This document shows, piece after piece, positions 1-9,487 of a stretch of 64,000 nt of DNA. A program made the translations under genes and the position numbers. The stretch's first letter is position 1; every line of letters starts with the position of its first letter. Under the pieces are notes generated by a model. The model saw only the letters and a program-made list of their open reading frames with translations. It had not been told where the DNA came from and ran no database searches. Source of the stretch: JADJPO01 sp963750395 (GTDB taxonomy: Bacteria; Actinomycetota; Actinomycetes; Actinomycetales; Kineosporiaceae); contig CAVVQM010000017.1 in assembly GCA_963750395.1 (NCBI GenBank), positions 1-64,000 of the forward strand, written 5' to 3'.

Positions 1-87
1 AGTTCCGCAGTTGTGGGCATATGAGGGTGGTCCGTGACGGTATCGGTGCTGGTCAGGGCGTTGTGGCCGGGTCGGAGGGCCTGAAAA

Positions 88-1933
88 CGTAGGCACACGC
101 GTTGGTGCGTGTTCCGTTGCGCCGCTTGTGGTCCACGCGGTGGGCTGTGGTCATGTACCTGCGGACGACGTCGCGGCGCAACGCTGACGGCACGACCGTG
201 CGCTACTTGGCCCTGGCCCACAACGAACGCGTCAGCGGGCAGTCGAGGGCGAAGATCCTGCTGAACCTGGGCCGCGAGGACGCGTTGGACCCGGCTGGGC
301 TGCGCCGGTTGGTGTCCTCGGTTTGCCGCCACCTCGGCGATCGCGACCCCTACGCCGACGACACCAGGCCGGCGGCCGGTGACGGGCTGACGATTCCTCG
401 TCGCGGTCGGTGGGCGGGGTGTGGCTGCTCGATGCGCTGTGGCGTCAGCTCGGCGTCGATGCCGCGCTGCGGGGCGTGCTCGGGGCGCGGCGGTTCACCA
501 CCGACGTGGAGCGGGTGCTGTTCGCGTGGTCGCCAACCGGGCCCAGGAGCCGGCGTCGAAGTTGGCGGCGGCGGAGTGGGCAACCCACGACGTGGCCGTC
601 GCGGGGCTGTCCGCGATGGATGAGGATCGGGCCTACCGGGCGATGGACCTGTTGATCGAGGCCGACGCCACCGCGAAGGTGCAGGAGGCGGTGTTCTTCG
701 CGGTCGCGAACCTGCTCAACCTCGAGGTCGACGTGCTGCTGTTCGACACCACCTCGACCTATTTCGAGACCGACCCCGACCCCGAGGGCGAGCCCAGCCG
801 GACGGCGATGGGCGCGTGGGTTCCGCCGGCTGGGGCACTCCAAGGACCACCGCCCGGACCTGCCGCAGATCGTCATCGGCCTGGCGGTCACCAAGGAAGG
901 CATCCCGGTCCGGGCGTGGTGCTGGCCGGGCAACACCTCCGACGCGTGCGTGCTGCCCGAGGTCCGCGACGGGCTGCGGGACTGGAAACTCGGCCGGGTG
1001 GTCACCATCGTCGACCGGGGGTTCTCCTCCGATGCGAACCTGGACTATCTGCGCCACGGCGGTGGACGTGGATCGCCGGGGAACGGATGCGCGACGGCTC
1101 CACCAACGCCGCCGCGGCGCTGTCCCGCCAAGGCCGCTACACCGACATCAGCGAGCATCTGCGGGTCAAGGAGGTCGAGCTCGAGACCACCCCGGGGCGC
1201 CGGTGGGTCGTCTGCCACAACACCGCCGAAGCCACCCGCGACACCGCCGCCCGCCAGGAGGCGATCACCCGCCTCGAGACCGAACTCGCGCGGATCGCCG
1301 ACGCCCGCGCCAAGACCGAGGCCGCGAAGAAGGCCGCGACCACCGACAAGGCCAGGAAAAGGCCGAGGCCGAGCTCGCCGGGCACGTCCGCGCCGAGTGC
1401 GCGCTACGCGACCACCCACCCTGGCCGGTGGCTCACCGAAGCCGACCGGGCGGCTGGTGATCGACCGGGCCAAGGTCGCCGCCGAAGCCCGGCTCGACGG
1501 CAAGTACCTGCTGTCCACCTCCGACCCGCACCTGCCCGCCGGGACGTCGCGCTCGGCTACAAGAACCTGCTCGAGGCCGAACGCGGGTTCCGGGACCTGA
1601 AGTCCACCCTGGGGCTGCGGCCCGTGTTCCACCGGATCGAACCCCGCATCCGCGCCCACGTCCTGCTCGCCTGGCTCGCCCTGCTGCTCGATCCGCCTCG
1701 CCGAACGACGCACCGGGCTCACCTGGGCCACCATCGCCCGCGAGACTCCCGCCTGCACGCCGTCACCCTCACCGGGCCCGCCGGGGCCGTCGTCCAGGCC
1801 ACCGAACCCACCGACGCCCAGCGAGCCATTTACCGGGCCTGCGACGCCACCCCACCACCCCGGATCACCAGCCTGCACCCCCACTGACCAGGCAAAACGC
1901 CTCCCAGGGGGGTCCTGCAGGCGTAGGCACACG
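88..1933 (+). mobile_element. IS1634-family insertion sequence remnant
   Basis: The segment carries one decayed IS1634-type transposase gene. The 12-bp word CGTAGGCACACG occurs at 88-99 just before it and again, in the same orientation, at 1922-1933 just after it. I use these as working limits only: same-orientation copies look like a target or recombination duplication, not like terminal inverted repeats, and no convincing inverted ends were found. Confidence 0.5.
153..1887 (+). pseudogene. IS1634-family (IS4 superfamily) transposase, multiply frameshifted
   Basis: Reading from the ATG at 153, the typical IS1634 N-terminus is visible (MYLRTTSRRNADG, then LAHNER and ILLNLGREDALD). The protein then jumps between all three frames: WLLDALWRQLGVDAALRGVL, then LLFDTTSTYFE (with the first DDE aspartate), then VVTIVDRGFSSDANL (second aspartate), then NLLEAERGFRDLKSTLGLRP (the YREK-like glutamate region), then the C-terminus. 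All parts are present in order at near full length (about 570 residues), so this was a complete transposase that has since collected at least five indels. It cannot make an active enzyme. Confidence 0.85.
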
Positions 1934-2016
1934 ACCCCCACCGCCCAAACCGCCGCATCCGCATGTCCCACAAGCGATCTCAGCCGATCGCGGCCTACGA
2001 GTGCGGAACCCGGGTC

Positions 2017-2172
2017 GATCAGGACCCGCTTGCCCTCGGCGAGCACGGCATCGTTCGCGGTGTTCCACGCGACCCCGAGCGCCTCGGCGACCCTCGCGAC
2101 CGTCAGGGCTGCGATCACGATCGCCTCCAGCGCCCACCGCAGGCCACGGCGGGACAGCTTCGTCTGGGGCTC
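2017..2172 (-). pseudogene. ISL3-family transposase fragment
   Basis: The reverse strand encodes TKLSRRGLRWALEAIVIAAL, then TVARVAEALGVAWNTANDAV and LAEGKRVLID. This is the helix-turn-helix stretch that precedes the DDE core in actinobacterial ISL3 transposases. Similarity stops soon after position 2017 and the zinc-ribbon start and the whole catalytic core are missing. It lies back-to-back with the IS1634 remnant, so one element was probably truncated by the other. Confidence 0.75.
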
Positions 2173-2244
2173 GGCGCAGGGTGCCCGAACCAGCCACTAC
2201 CGACAAAACCACCAAGCACAATGATCAACAAGACCGGCGGCGAA

Positions 2245-2266
2245 GATCAACAGCCAAGTGTCGCTG
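2245..2266 (+). repeat. Solo copy of an IS701-like right end
   Basis: These 22 bases match 5441-5462, the right terminus of the IS701-family element at 3944-5465, with one mismatch (both contain CAAGTGTCGCTG). The copy has the same orientation and lies about 75 bp from the 5' end of the ISL3 fragment. It marks the former edge of another insertion, so 2267-3943 is DNA trapped between two insertion sequences. Confidence 0.6.
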
Positions 2267-2419
2267 CAGTATTGGAGTGGCGTCCCTTAGCGTTGCGTCT
2301 CAGATAGCATCCGCGCGCGTGGTCATGCCTACCGCCCACTACACGGACTCGCCAACCAGCCAACGATCCTTGCCAAGAATCAAGGGGAATTACCTTCAAG
2401 AGACGGGGGAGCGAATCTA

Positions 2420-3779
2420 ATGAACCTCATAACACAATTGGTTCCCGGCTTGCGGGACACACGAGCGCCTGTCAGTGCCGGTGTTCTATGGATCTTTGCG
2501 GCCTTCTTGACGTGGACCGTCCTTCCCCGGGAAATCATCGACCACTATCCAGCCTCTGGTCGATGCCGCTGAGACACGTTGACCGGAACGCCAGGAGCCA
2601 TTCTGGCGCCGCTCATCTTTCTCGGGGTTTATCTCATTGGGATACTCAGGGACCTCATGATGACTAGTAGCGATCGGGGCAGCTTTCATGTTCTTCACGC
2701 AATTGTGGCTTGCCCTTGGGCCACGATTATTTGATCGCCGCCCATCTCAAGCTGGGCCGTCCTTTTCGTCGACAATGGTGTGGATTCTCCTCGGGATTCT
2801 TCTCACAATACCTGCCCTGTTTGTTGTGCTGTGGCTGGTCCTGGCCCTGGCATGGCTGATCGCAACGCCTTTTACTTGGCTTATCGAGAAGCTCCCCATC
2901 AAATATCGACGTATAGGGCTCTTGGTAGCGTCCAGGGTTTGGGCGGGGACACGACTAGTGGGGTCCAAGTCTTGGGCGGCGATCCGCTTTGTGGGTCGTA
3001 AGGTGCGAGATGTTTGGGACATAGTTCAGGGCCTGATTAATACATGGTTCCTTGAAAGACGGGCGGGCGCCAAGGCGCCGATCGGATCCGATCGCTGAGT
3101 ACGTTCGATTGCTAGAAATCCGTACTCTCGCTCAGCAGTTAAGCGATCCAGAGCGGGCCAAGCTAGTGGTAGACGACTTCGATCCACAAAGGACATTCAG
3201 CGCAGCACAAGTGCTCGGGGTCGCAATGCCGCCAAGACTGCAAGGCATTGCAGCGTCGGCGCAATGGCCGTCCCTTCATCGGAAATTGGAACAGTTCGAG
3301 ACGAGGAGACTTTGGCAAGCGTGCTGGACACTACTCGCGACGCCGTAGCGTCAATTCTTGTGGAGGATCCCTACAAATGTCGGAGGTTCTCCGATCTTTT
3401 TCTTGAGTCCGTTGCGAATCCTGTATTTGGACAAAAGCGTAAACCGATCCTACATTGAATTGAAAGTAAAACAGCCTTCCCTCTACGATGATTACGACCG
3501 ACACCGCGCCGAAGGCGAGTTTCGATCCAGGATAGCTACGCCGACGGGCGCCTGCGTTGGGATCATGTTCATGGTCCTACTATCGCCGCTCAGTCTCGGC
3601 GGCTGGGCAACCTACCTTCTGCGTCGTACGTTACCTTCTTGGCCTTAGGCGGGACGCTTGAAAGGCTCGGCAAGCGGAAAGACGTGACGAGGCTGAAAGG
3701 TCTGATTGCTGCTCTTCAAGTCAAAGCCATTGAACACGCGAACGATCAACTCTCGATTGAGTCCGTGACATTCGTCTAG
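2420..3779 (+). pseudogene. Broken gene for a multi-pass membrane protein
   Basis: An ATG at 2420 sits 9 bases after a purine-rich GACGGGGGAG ribosome site and opens MNLITQLVPGLRD, then a membrane helix (VLWIFAAFLTWTVLP). A TGA at 2570 interrupts it, but the same frame continues with ILAPLIFLGVYLIGIL. Further pieces follow in order in other frames: MVWILLGILLTIPALF (from 2774), a charged helical part containing LSDPERAKLVVDDFDP, then PSLYDDYDRHRAEGEFR, a last membrane segment, and a C-terminal helix ending in IESVTFV at 3779. Together they suggest one protein of about 450 residues with four or more disruptions. Base composition is lower in GC than the surroundings. I do not recognise the family. 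Start, order and end are seen; the single-gene reading is inferred. Confidence 0.6.
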
Positions 3780-3845
3780 CAAAAGAGATCGCTACTCAAG
3801 AACAAGATCCCAAGCGACCCCGGAGAATACACGAGAGCGTGAGCA

Positions 3846-3943
3846 TCAGTAACGCAATCTCTCGGGCACGTTCAGCCACCGGCGCTCCGATTCGGTGACA
3901 TGCCGGTATTTGCTGGTGACGCAGCTCCCAGGGACGGGTAGTA
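3846..3943 (-). pseudogene. Short fragment, possibly the start of a CYTH-type protein
   Basis: Directly outside the left end of the IS701 element, the reverse strand reads SKYRHVTESERRWLNVPERL and then stops at 3846. The pattern of alternating acidic residues followed by RRWL resembles the opening strand of CYTH (triphosphate tunnel metalloenzyme) domains. The stretch is only about 30 residues, so the family is a guess. The part before it would lie across the insertion sequence. Confidence 0.25.
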
Positions 3944-5465
3944 CGACAGCGACACTTGGCGTGATCATGGTTCCGGCTCCGGGATGATCATGCGTTCTGC
4001 GGTCGCGGCTGTTCGTCGTTGGTGGCATGCCTGGGCGGTGGCTTGGTGGGCTCGGCGCCAGATCGACCAGGCGATCAGGTGCAGGGGTGGGTGCAGGATC
4101 CGGGTGAGTTCGACCAGGAGGTGGCGGATCTCGTGGCGGGTGAGCCGGATCAGCCCGGGCGCCGGTGGGTCCTGGCGGGTGGCCAGGACGGCGAGGACGG
4201 CGTGGGCGATCATGGCCAGCAGGGACCAGCGGTGCCAGGCGGTCCAGGTCCGCACCTGGTGCTGGTCCAACGCGGCCAGCTCCTTGGCGCCGGCGAAGGA
4301 ATCCTCGATCCGCCAACGGGTTCCAGCCACTGTGACCAGGGTCTTCAACGCCACGGGTCCGGGGGCGTGGGCGCGGTAGAACGCCAGCTCACCGCTGGTG
4401 GGGTGACGGCGGATGAGCAACCAGTTCTGCCCGGTGATCTCGCCGGTGTCATCGGTGTTGGTGGTGTCGTCGGTGGTAATGGTGTCGGGGCCAGGGCGGG
4501 GTCGGTGACCTCGATCCAGGCCCAGTCGTAGACGCGGGGCCCGCGCAAGCCGCGGCCCGGCGCTGATCCGGTGCCAGCGCAGGTCCGGCCGCACGGCGTA
4601 GTCGACGGCATGCCGGGTGCCGATGCCGGTGGTGATCGGGTGGGTCTTGGCGATGGCCAGGACGTAGCCGAGGTTCTGCCCGGCGAGATGACGGCGCAGT
4701 GTGCCGGTGTTGCCGTAGACCTCGTCGGCGGCCACCCAGGCGGCCTGCACGCCCGCGGCGAGGGCTCGGGTGACCATCTGCTGCGCCAGGGCGGGTTTGG
4801 TCGCGAAGTCGGTCCCGGCGGGCACGCCCGCCTCGGCCATCCGGTCGGGGTCCTCGGTCCAGACCTTCGGCAGGTACAGGGCGTGGTCGATCAGCGTGTA
4901 GCCCCGCGCGGTGGCGTAGCCGAGGTAGACCGCGACCTGGCAGTTCTCCACCCGTCCCGCGGTCCCGGAGTACTGCCGTTGCACGCCAACGGTTTTCGGC
5001 CCTTCTTCAGATCGCCGGTCTCGTCGATGACGAGCACCGGCCCCAGCCCCTCGGCGGCTGTGCAGGTTCGCCACGGCGTAGTCGCGCAGGTCGTCCCGGA
5101 CGCCGTCGTGGTCCCACACCGCGTCCGCGAGGAGCCGCTGCATCCCCCGCGGCTGGTCTTCCCCGGCGTGCTCGGCGATCGACCACCCATTGGCTCGCGG
5201 CAGCCCGGCGAGCAGTCCCCGCACGAACGCGCCGGCCCGCCCTCGGGGTTCGGACCGGGCGAACCGCGGCCGATCCGGGCCATGAACCCGTCCAGTTCTG
5301 CTCTGCCAACCGCTGAGGTCTACGCTGGTGGCCGCAGCCATCGCCATCCGGTCTCGTGTCTTCACAAACCTTGATCATTTGGTGGTGGCTGCACCCATGT
5401 CACGCACCGACACGACCCACGTTGCACCTGGTCACAGCTTGATCAACAGACAAGTGTCGCTGTCG
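3944..5465 (-). mobile_element. IS701-family insertion sequence
   Basis: A perfect 15-bp inverted pair bounds the element: CGACAGCGACACTTG at 3944-3958 and its complement at 5451-5465. Similarity continues inwards to a TGATCA on both sides. The 1.5-kb size and a single IS701-type transposase fit the family. The flanking 4-mers AGTA and ACTA are not identical, so no clean target duplication remains. Confidence 0.8.
3965..5365 (-). pseudogene. IS701-family transposase with compensating frameshifts
   Basis: The 466-residue reading frame stays open and most of it matches IS701 transposases (RFARSEPRGRAGAFVRGLLA, QRQYSGTAGRVENCQVAVYL, WVAADEVYG, RWRIEDSFAGAKEL). Two inner stretches are in the wrong frame. 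Between LHS and TVGV the correct sequence EGLGPVLVIDETGDLKKG lies in the next frame, so the first catalytic aspartate is lost. Between ISAG and DTITT the correct YDWAWIEV is also out of frame. Each stretch is opened by one indel and closed by another. The protein would probably be inactive even though no stop codon appears. A start at the ATG at 5347 is also possible. Confidence 0.8.
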
Positions 5466-5643
5466 ACTAAACGACGACGGCGCGGCCACGGACGTAGCAC
5501 TGTTCAAGCGTCTCGCCAGCCCACGCAACGACCTGGCGCACGGCACGGCTGGCGACGACGCCATCGAAGACCTGCCGGCGAACGAAGCGATCGCCCTTCT
5601 GCGGGACTACCTACAACGCGTCGCAGCAGCTGGGGATCCCTGA
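5464..5643 (+). pseudogene. C-terminal fragment of a HEPN-domain protein
   Basis: From the right end of the IS701 element one frame stays open to a TGA at 5641: DVALFKRLASPRNDLAHGTA, then a second helix (ANEAIALLRDYLQRV). RNDLAH fits the R-x4-H catalytic motif of HEPN ribonucleases and its position near the C-terminus, followed by one helix, suits RiboL-PSP/MAE-type HEPN proteins. The N-terminal part is absent, apparently removed when the insertion sequence landed. HEPN proteins are common toxins and anti-phage RNases, so this is probably the relic of a defence gene. No start codon or promoter remains. Confidence 0.5.
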
Positions 5644-5844
5644 TCTGCTGGGCCATGTTGGCGGCGAGAGATCGGCGGTTAGCCGGTGCGCTGATCCCGC
5701 GCCACGGGACGTCCCCTAACTGGTTGCGCTGCGCACTCCCGCTCATCGGCATGTGAGTGAATGTTCGAGCGTCGTAGGGTTGTCCCGTGCGAGCTGGCGC
5801 GTGCGGCCGCGCTTCGGCCGTGCTCATGTCCCGATGCTGCGGAT

Positions 5845-6713
5845 TCAGGTGAGTGGGCAGTCCTGGGGGAGCCGGTGGAGTGATAGCGGTCCTTGGTTGG
5901 CTCGGTAGGGATGCCAGATCGCGCCCGCAGGCCCGGCGTCGGCGTTGAGGTGGGGGTTGTCGCGGGTGGCGGTCGCCACCGGCACGTTCACGTCGACGTG
6001 GTTCAAGGCGACGTGGAGGTGGTCCTCTCTACGGGCGGAGTGCAGCCAGCACAGGACCGGCCAGGTGATCTTCGAGGAGCGCGCCATCCGGTTGTAGCCG
6101 GCGATCTTGTCGACCAGGCCGGACTCGATGGCGGTCTCGACGAGCAGTTGCATGACTGGGTCCGCGATCGCCTCGTGCAGGGCCTGGAACTGCTCAGCGG
6201 TGACGATCCGCCGCGGTTTCCGCGGCACGGGTGGGGTCTTGATGCCCCGGCCCGGGTGGAGCGGGATGACGAGGTCGTTGAGGGCAGTCGTGCAGATCGC
6301 GTCCAGCACCACCTTGGCGTGTTGGACGTGGCCGGACCGGCGCCGTAGACGTCGGTGAGCCGGGTGACCCACGTCCGCACCCGGGTCGGGTGCAGGTCCC
6401 GCATCCGCAGATCACCCAGCTCGGGGTAGATGTAGCGGTCCAGCAGGTACAGGTAGGACTCGCGGGTAGAGGCCTCGATGATGTGGTGGGGCAGCCACTC
6501 GCACTCCACGTAGTGCCGCAGGGTCTGCTTGGCACGGCGGGGGTCGGAGCCGCGCCCCGCCGCCGCGTCGAACTCTGCGACGATGGCTTCTCGCAGAGCG
6601 CGGGCGTGGGTGGTGAACGTGCCCGCCGAGCGGGCCCGCCCGGTCAGATCGCGGAACATGCCGGTGTAGCGGGTGGCACGGTTCGCGGAGGCGCGGGTGA
6701 TCACGTACGCCAC
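5845..6713 (-). pseudogene. Tyrosine-recombinase integrase, frameshifted and truncated
   Basis: The N-terminal half, from 6713 to about 6330, shows an actinobacterial phage/ICE-type integrase: an AP2-like arm-binding part, then the SAM-like core-binding domain (TRESYLYLLDRYIYPELGDL, MRDLHPTRVRTWV). The frame then shifts to 5845-6372, which continues DAICTTALNDLVIPLHPGRG and QFQALHEAIADPVMQLLVET. The sequence departs from the family at the point where the first catalytic arginine (GLRWGE) should appear, and the R-H-R-Y core is missing. It lies next to the tRNA-Met attachment half (with an IS701 element inserted in between), so it was the integrase of this island. Confidence 0.75.
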
Positions 6714-6747
6714 GCCACCCTCACCCCCAGTAGAGATCCTTTGTTAG

Positions 6748-8289
6748 TAGTGCTTTGTTAGCTCGTTAGGGTGGGACGGGTTGGTGGCAGGTGGGGCAGT
6801 GGCCGAGCCAGGTCGCCAGGAGGTACTGCAGTTCGCGGACGATGGCGTAGGTGGTCAGGTTCGGTTCTGCCCCAGGTCTTTTCCCGATAGTCGCCTGGTG
6901 GTGATGAAGAGGTGGGCGGCGGCGACGAGGGTGACGTGGCGGTGCCAGCCCGCCCAGGAGCGGCCTTCGAAGTGGTCCAGGCCGAGGGCGGTCTTGAGTT
7001 CGCGGTAGTCGTGTTCGATGCGCCAGCGGGCCTTGGCGATGCGGACGAGGTCGGTCAGGGGGGTGTCGGGGGGCAGGTCGCTGATAGCCAGTAGTCGGAC
7101 GGTTCGCGTGGCGTCGGGTCCGGGCCACTGGGTGAGTAGCCAGGCCTCGGGGTAGGTCTCGTCGTGGTCGGGCTTGATGCTGCGGCCGGCGGGCCGGATC
7201 CGGGTGGCGGTGAACCATCCGTTCATCCAGACTCGCTTGTCGGGGCCGGAGCGGGCGGCCTCGCGCCAGCGGACTGCTGCCGTGCGCGCCGGTGTCGGGT
7301 CCGGCGGTGGTGGCGAGGTCCTTCAGGGTGCGGGCCGCCTCGGGGTAGCGGGGCCGGGCCGCTTGCCGACCCCGGCGTAGGGCACTGGTTCGGCAACGGC
7401 GTCGCCGGGGTGGGCGGTGGTGGTCGCGGTGACCGCGACCACGTACCGGATGTCCCGTTCGGTCAGGCCCGCCCGGAAGGCGGCGACCTGGCCGTAGCCG
7501 GCGTCGGCGGTCAAGACCGGCGGGGCCTGCCCCCAGGAGGCGAGCTCGTCGAGCATGTCCAACACCAGACGCCACTTCGGGGCATACCGCACCTCATCGG
7601 GGATCTTCGAGCGGGCCCGCCGCTGCATGATCTGCTCGCGCGTCGGCGGCGGCTTGCGCAGCTTCACCTTCGGCTCCCCGGCCACCCCCAGCGTCGTGTC
7701 CTCGTCTCGCCGGCGGCCCAGATACGGGTTCGTGACCTGCCCGTCGGCGTCGGGCAGGCACGTCTCGTCCCACGAGGTCGGCAGGAACAACCGCCAGTCC
7801 AGCACCGCGGAGGCCCTCTCGGCGGCGGCGTGCACCGACACCGCGATCTGACAGTTCGCGACCTTGCCCAACGTGCCGGAGTACTGCCGGGCCACCCCCG
7901 GGGAGGCCTTGCCATCCTTGGGGAAGCCGGTGTCGTCCACGATCCACACGTCCGGATCCACCACCGCCGCCGCCTTGGCCGCCAGCCGACGCCGCACCGC
8001 GACGTGATCCCAGGTCGAGGACGTCAGGAACTGCTGCAACCGCTGATGATCGGTCCCCAGCCGCTCGGCCATCGGCTGCATCGACTTACGCTGCCCATCC
8101 AACATCAACCCACGCAGATAGGTCAGACCCGTCGAGCGCTGATCCGCCCGCGCGAACCCCGCGAACACCTCCCCAGCGAACGCCTCCAACTCGGCCCGAA
8201 CCCGCTCCAGCTCAACGGCATCCATGCCCCCGACTCAAACACCCTCCATGATCACAAACAAGGCGACACGCCGAACTAACAAAGCACTA
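6748..8289 (-). mobile_element. IS701-family insertion sequence with TTAG target duplication
   Basis: The ends form an 18-bp inverted repeat with one mismatch: TAGTGCTTTGTTAGCTCG at 6748-6765 and its complement at 8272-8289. The 4 bases immediately outside are TTAG on both sides (6744-6747 and 8290-8293), the 4-bp duplication expected of IS701 elements. Removing the element and one TTAG brings the integrase promoter directly next to the tRNA-Met half, so this insertion came after the island integrated. Confidence 0.9.
6766..8225 (-). pseudogene. IS701-family transposase, frameshifted
   Basis: From the ATG at 8225 the first 290 residues are in one frame and match IS701 transposases: VDPDVWIVDDTGFPKDGKAS with the first catalytic aspartate, ARQYSGTLGKVANCQIAVSV, and VLTADAGYGQ with the second. 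The frame breaks near 7370, and the remainder is split between two other frames. One carries MNGWFTATRIRPAGR and ARWRIEHDYRELKTALGLDH (with the catalytic glutamate). The other carries the last 25 residues with a CPTCHQP motif. At least two indels are needed. The element is recent by its ends, but this copy is probably dead unless the indels are sequencing errors. Confidence 0.85.
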
Positions 8290-8424
8290 TTAGCCGTATG
8301 TTAGCGGAGGTCTACGGACCGGGCCGACACTGCGCGGATCTCGCCGGACTTAAACTCGTTGATTATCAGTAGGTTTGGAGTCTATCTGCTGGCGGCGAGC
8401 AAGTCGACATTGATACGATCTGCC

Positions 8425-8469
8425 CCCTCATAACCCAGAGGTCGCAGGTTCAAATCCTGCCCCCGCTAC
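8425..8469 (+). other. 3' half of tRNA-Met(CAU): probable attachment site
   Basis: The run from CCTCATAACCC to CCCCCGCTAC contains a CAT anticodon loop, the variable loop AGGTC, a T-arm GCAGG-TTCAAAT-CCTGC and the 3' acceptor strand. The upstream bases offer no D-arm and nothing to pair with the acceptor strand, so no complete tRNA is encoded here. A 3' tRNA half next to an integrase gene is the classic product of site-specific integration. The intact tRNA should lie at the other end of the element, left of this window. Confidence 0.8.
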
Positions 8470-8483
8470 ACAAGAAAGCGCAT

Positions 8484-8518
8484 CAGAGGCCCCTTCCGCC
8501 AGGAAGGGGCCTCTGGGT
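8484..8518 (+). terminator. Rho-independent terminator of the tRNA-Met locus
   Basis: A perfect 14-bp stem (CAGAGGCCCCTTCC / GGAAGGGGCCTCTG, 8484-8497 and 8502-8515) with a GCCA loop follows the tRNA end by 15 bases and is succeeded by GGTTCTT. This is the native 3' flank of the tRNA and marks where ordinary chromosome resumes. Confidence 0.85.
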
Positions 8519-8721
8519 TCTTGGGCACTTGCGCACGAGCTGAGTGCCGTTTCGGCTCTGGACGGGCTCGTAGGGGTGTCTCGTCCGTGCCGTGTCGTGC
8601 TCACCCGTCTCGCCGTGTCTCACCTGGTGGGGTGATCCGGCCGGCCCTCTGGGCCGCGGCCCCAGACGGGGCCGTCTCAGGTGATGCACTGCGTATCAGC
8701 GGTTGAGGCCGTCCCAGGTCT

Positions 8722-9487
8722 TCAGGCTCCGGTGACGGCGCGTGCGAGTGCCCGGATGTGGGCGCGGGTTGCTCGGTCGGGTGTGACGTGACGCAGGGCC
8801 GGGCTGTCGATGGTGGCGAAGCGTCGTAGTGCTGCGAGCGCGTCGCGGGCCGTCGCCGAGTCCGGCCAGGTGTCGGGGCTGACTCCGGCCGCGTGACAGA
8901 CGGCGAGCAGCCGCCAGATGTCCTCGGCGTCCTTGGCAAGCGACGTGCCGGGAACGCCAGGCGAGGGCCTTCAGGCAGAGCGCCGGCAGTGGGCTCGGCA
9001 GCGATGTGGTGGTTCGTAGCGTGACGCCGGTGCAGAGTCGTCCCTCAATCTCGACGACAACGGGTGGTGTCGCCAGTGCGTTTGCCAGCCCCGGGATCTC
9101 GTCGACGACAAGGGATCCGTGGTGCTGGTTGGGTTCGTGCCTGCCGGTGTAGGACGGCGCGAGGACGTCGATCACGGCGTCCAGGTTGTCCTCGATGGGG
9201 CGGACGAAGCGGTTGGATGCGCCGGGTCGCCGGTAGCCGAGGTCGGTGAGAGTGTCGATGAGTCGTTGGTCGGCGATGACGGAGAATGCGGCGCCGAGGT
9301 CGGCATCATTGGTCTCGCGGTGGGGCACGCCGGTCACGCCGTGGAGGGCGACCAGGATCGAGACCATGTGTCCGCCGACGAGTCGGTAGTCGGCGCCCAG
9401 TTCTCGGGCGACAGCAGCGACATCGGTCAGTGCCTGGTATCCGGCGTCCTCCGACCGGGAGCTCGAGGTGAGGGTCAGGGCGCTCAT
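8722..9487 (-). pseudogene. AbiEii-family nucleotidyltransferase toxin, frameshifted
   Basis: The first 180 residues resemble AbiEii/DUF1814 nucleotidyltransferases: RLVGGHMVSILVALHG, with ETNDADLG as the nucleotidyltransferase aspartate pair, and PALCLKALAWRS. Near 8945 the frame slips. The genuine C-terminus continues one frame over (AKDAEDIWRLLAVCH through RAHIRALARAVTGA) and stops at 8722. It overlaps the antitoxin gene by four bases (ATGA), the arrangement of type IV AbiE systems. AbiEii enzymes inactivate the cell by transferring nucleotides to RNA. Loss of the lysine-bearing C-terminal part would abolish this unless the indel is a sequencing error. Confidence 0.7.

Noticed and set aside
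421..1887. Long forward reading frame (488 codons) over the first transposase
   Set aside because: Only parts of it are in the transposase frame; the rest is nonsense created by indels. Annotated as one broken transposase instead.
3940..5469. Target duplication of the first IS701 element
   Set aside because: Flanking AGTA and ACTA differ, so no exact duplication can be claimed.
5504..5827. Reverse frame of 107 codons near the HEPN fragment
   Set aside because: No ribosome site, no motif, and antisense to the HEPN tail.
8425..8469. Complete tRNA-Met gene
   Set aside because: No acceptor 5' strand, D-arm or anticodon 5' stem is present upstream; only the 3' half exists.
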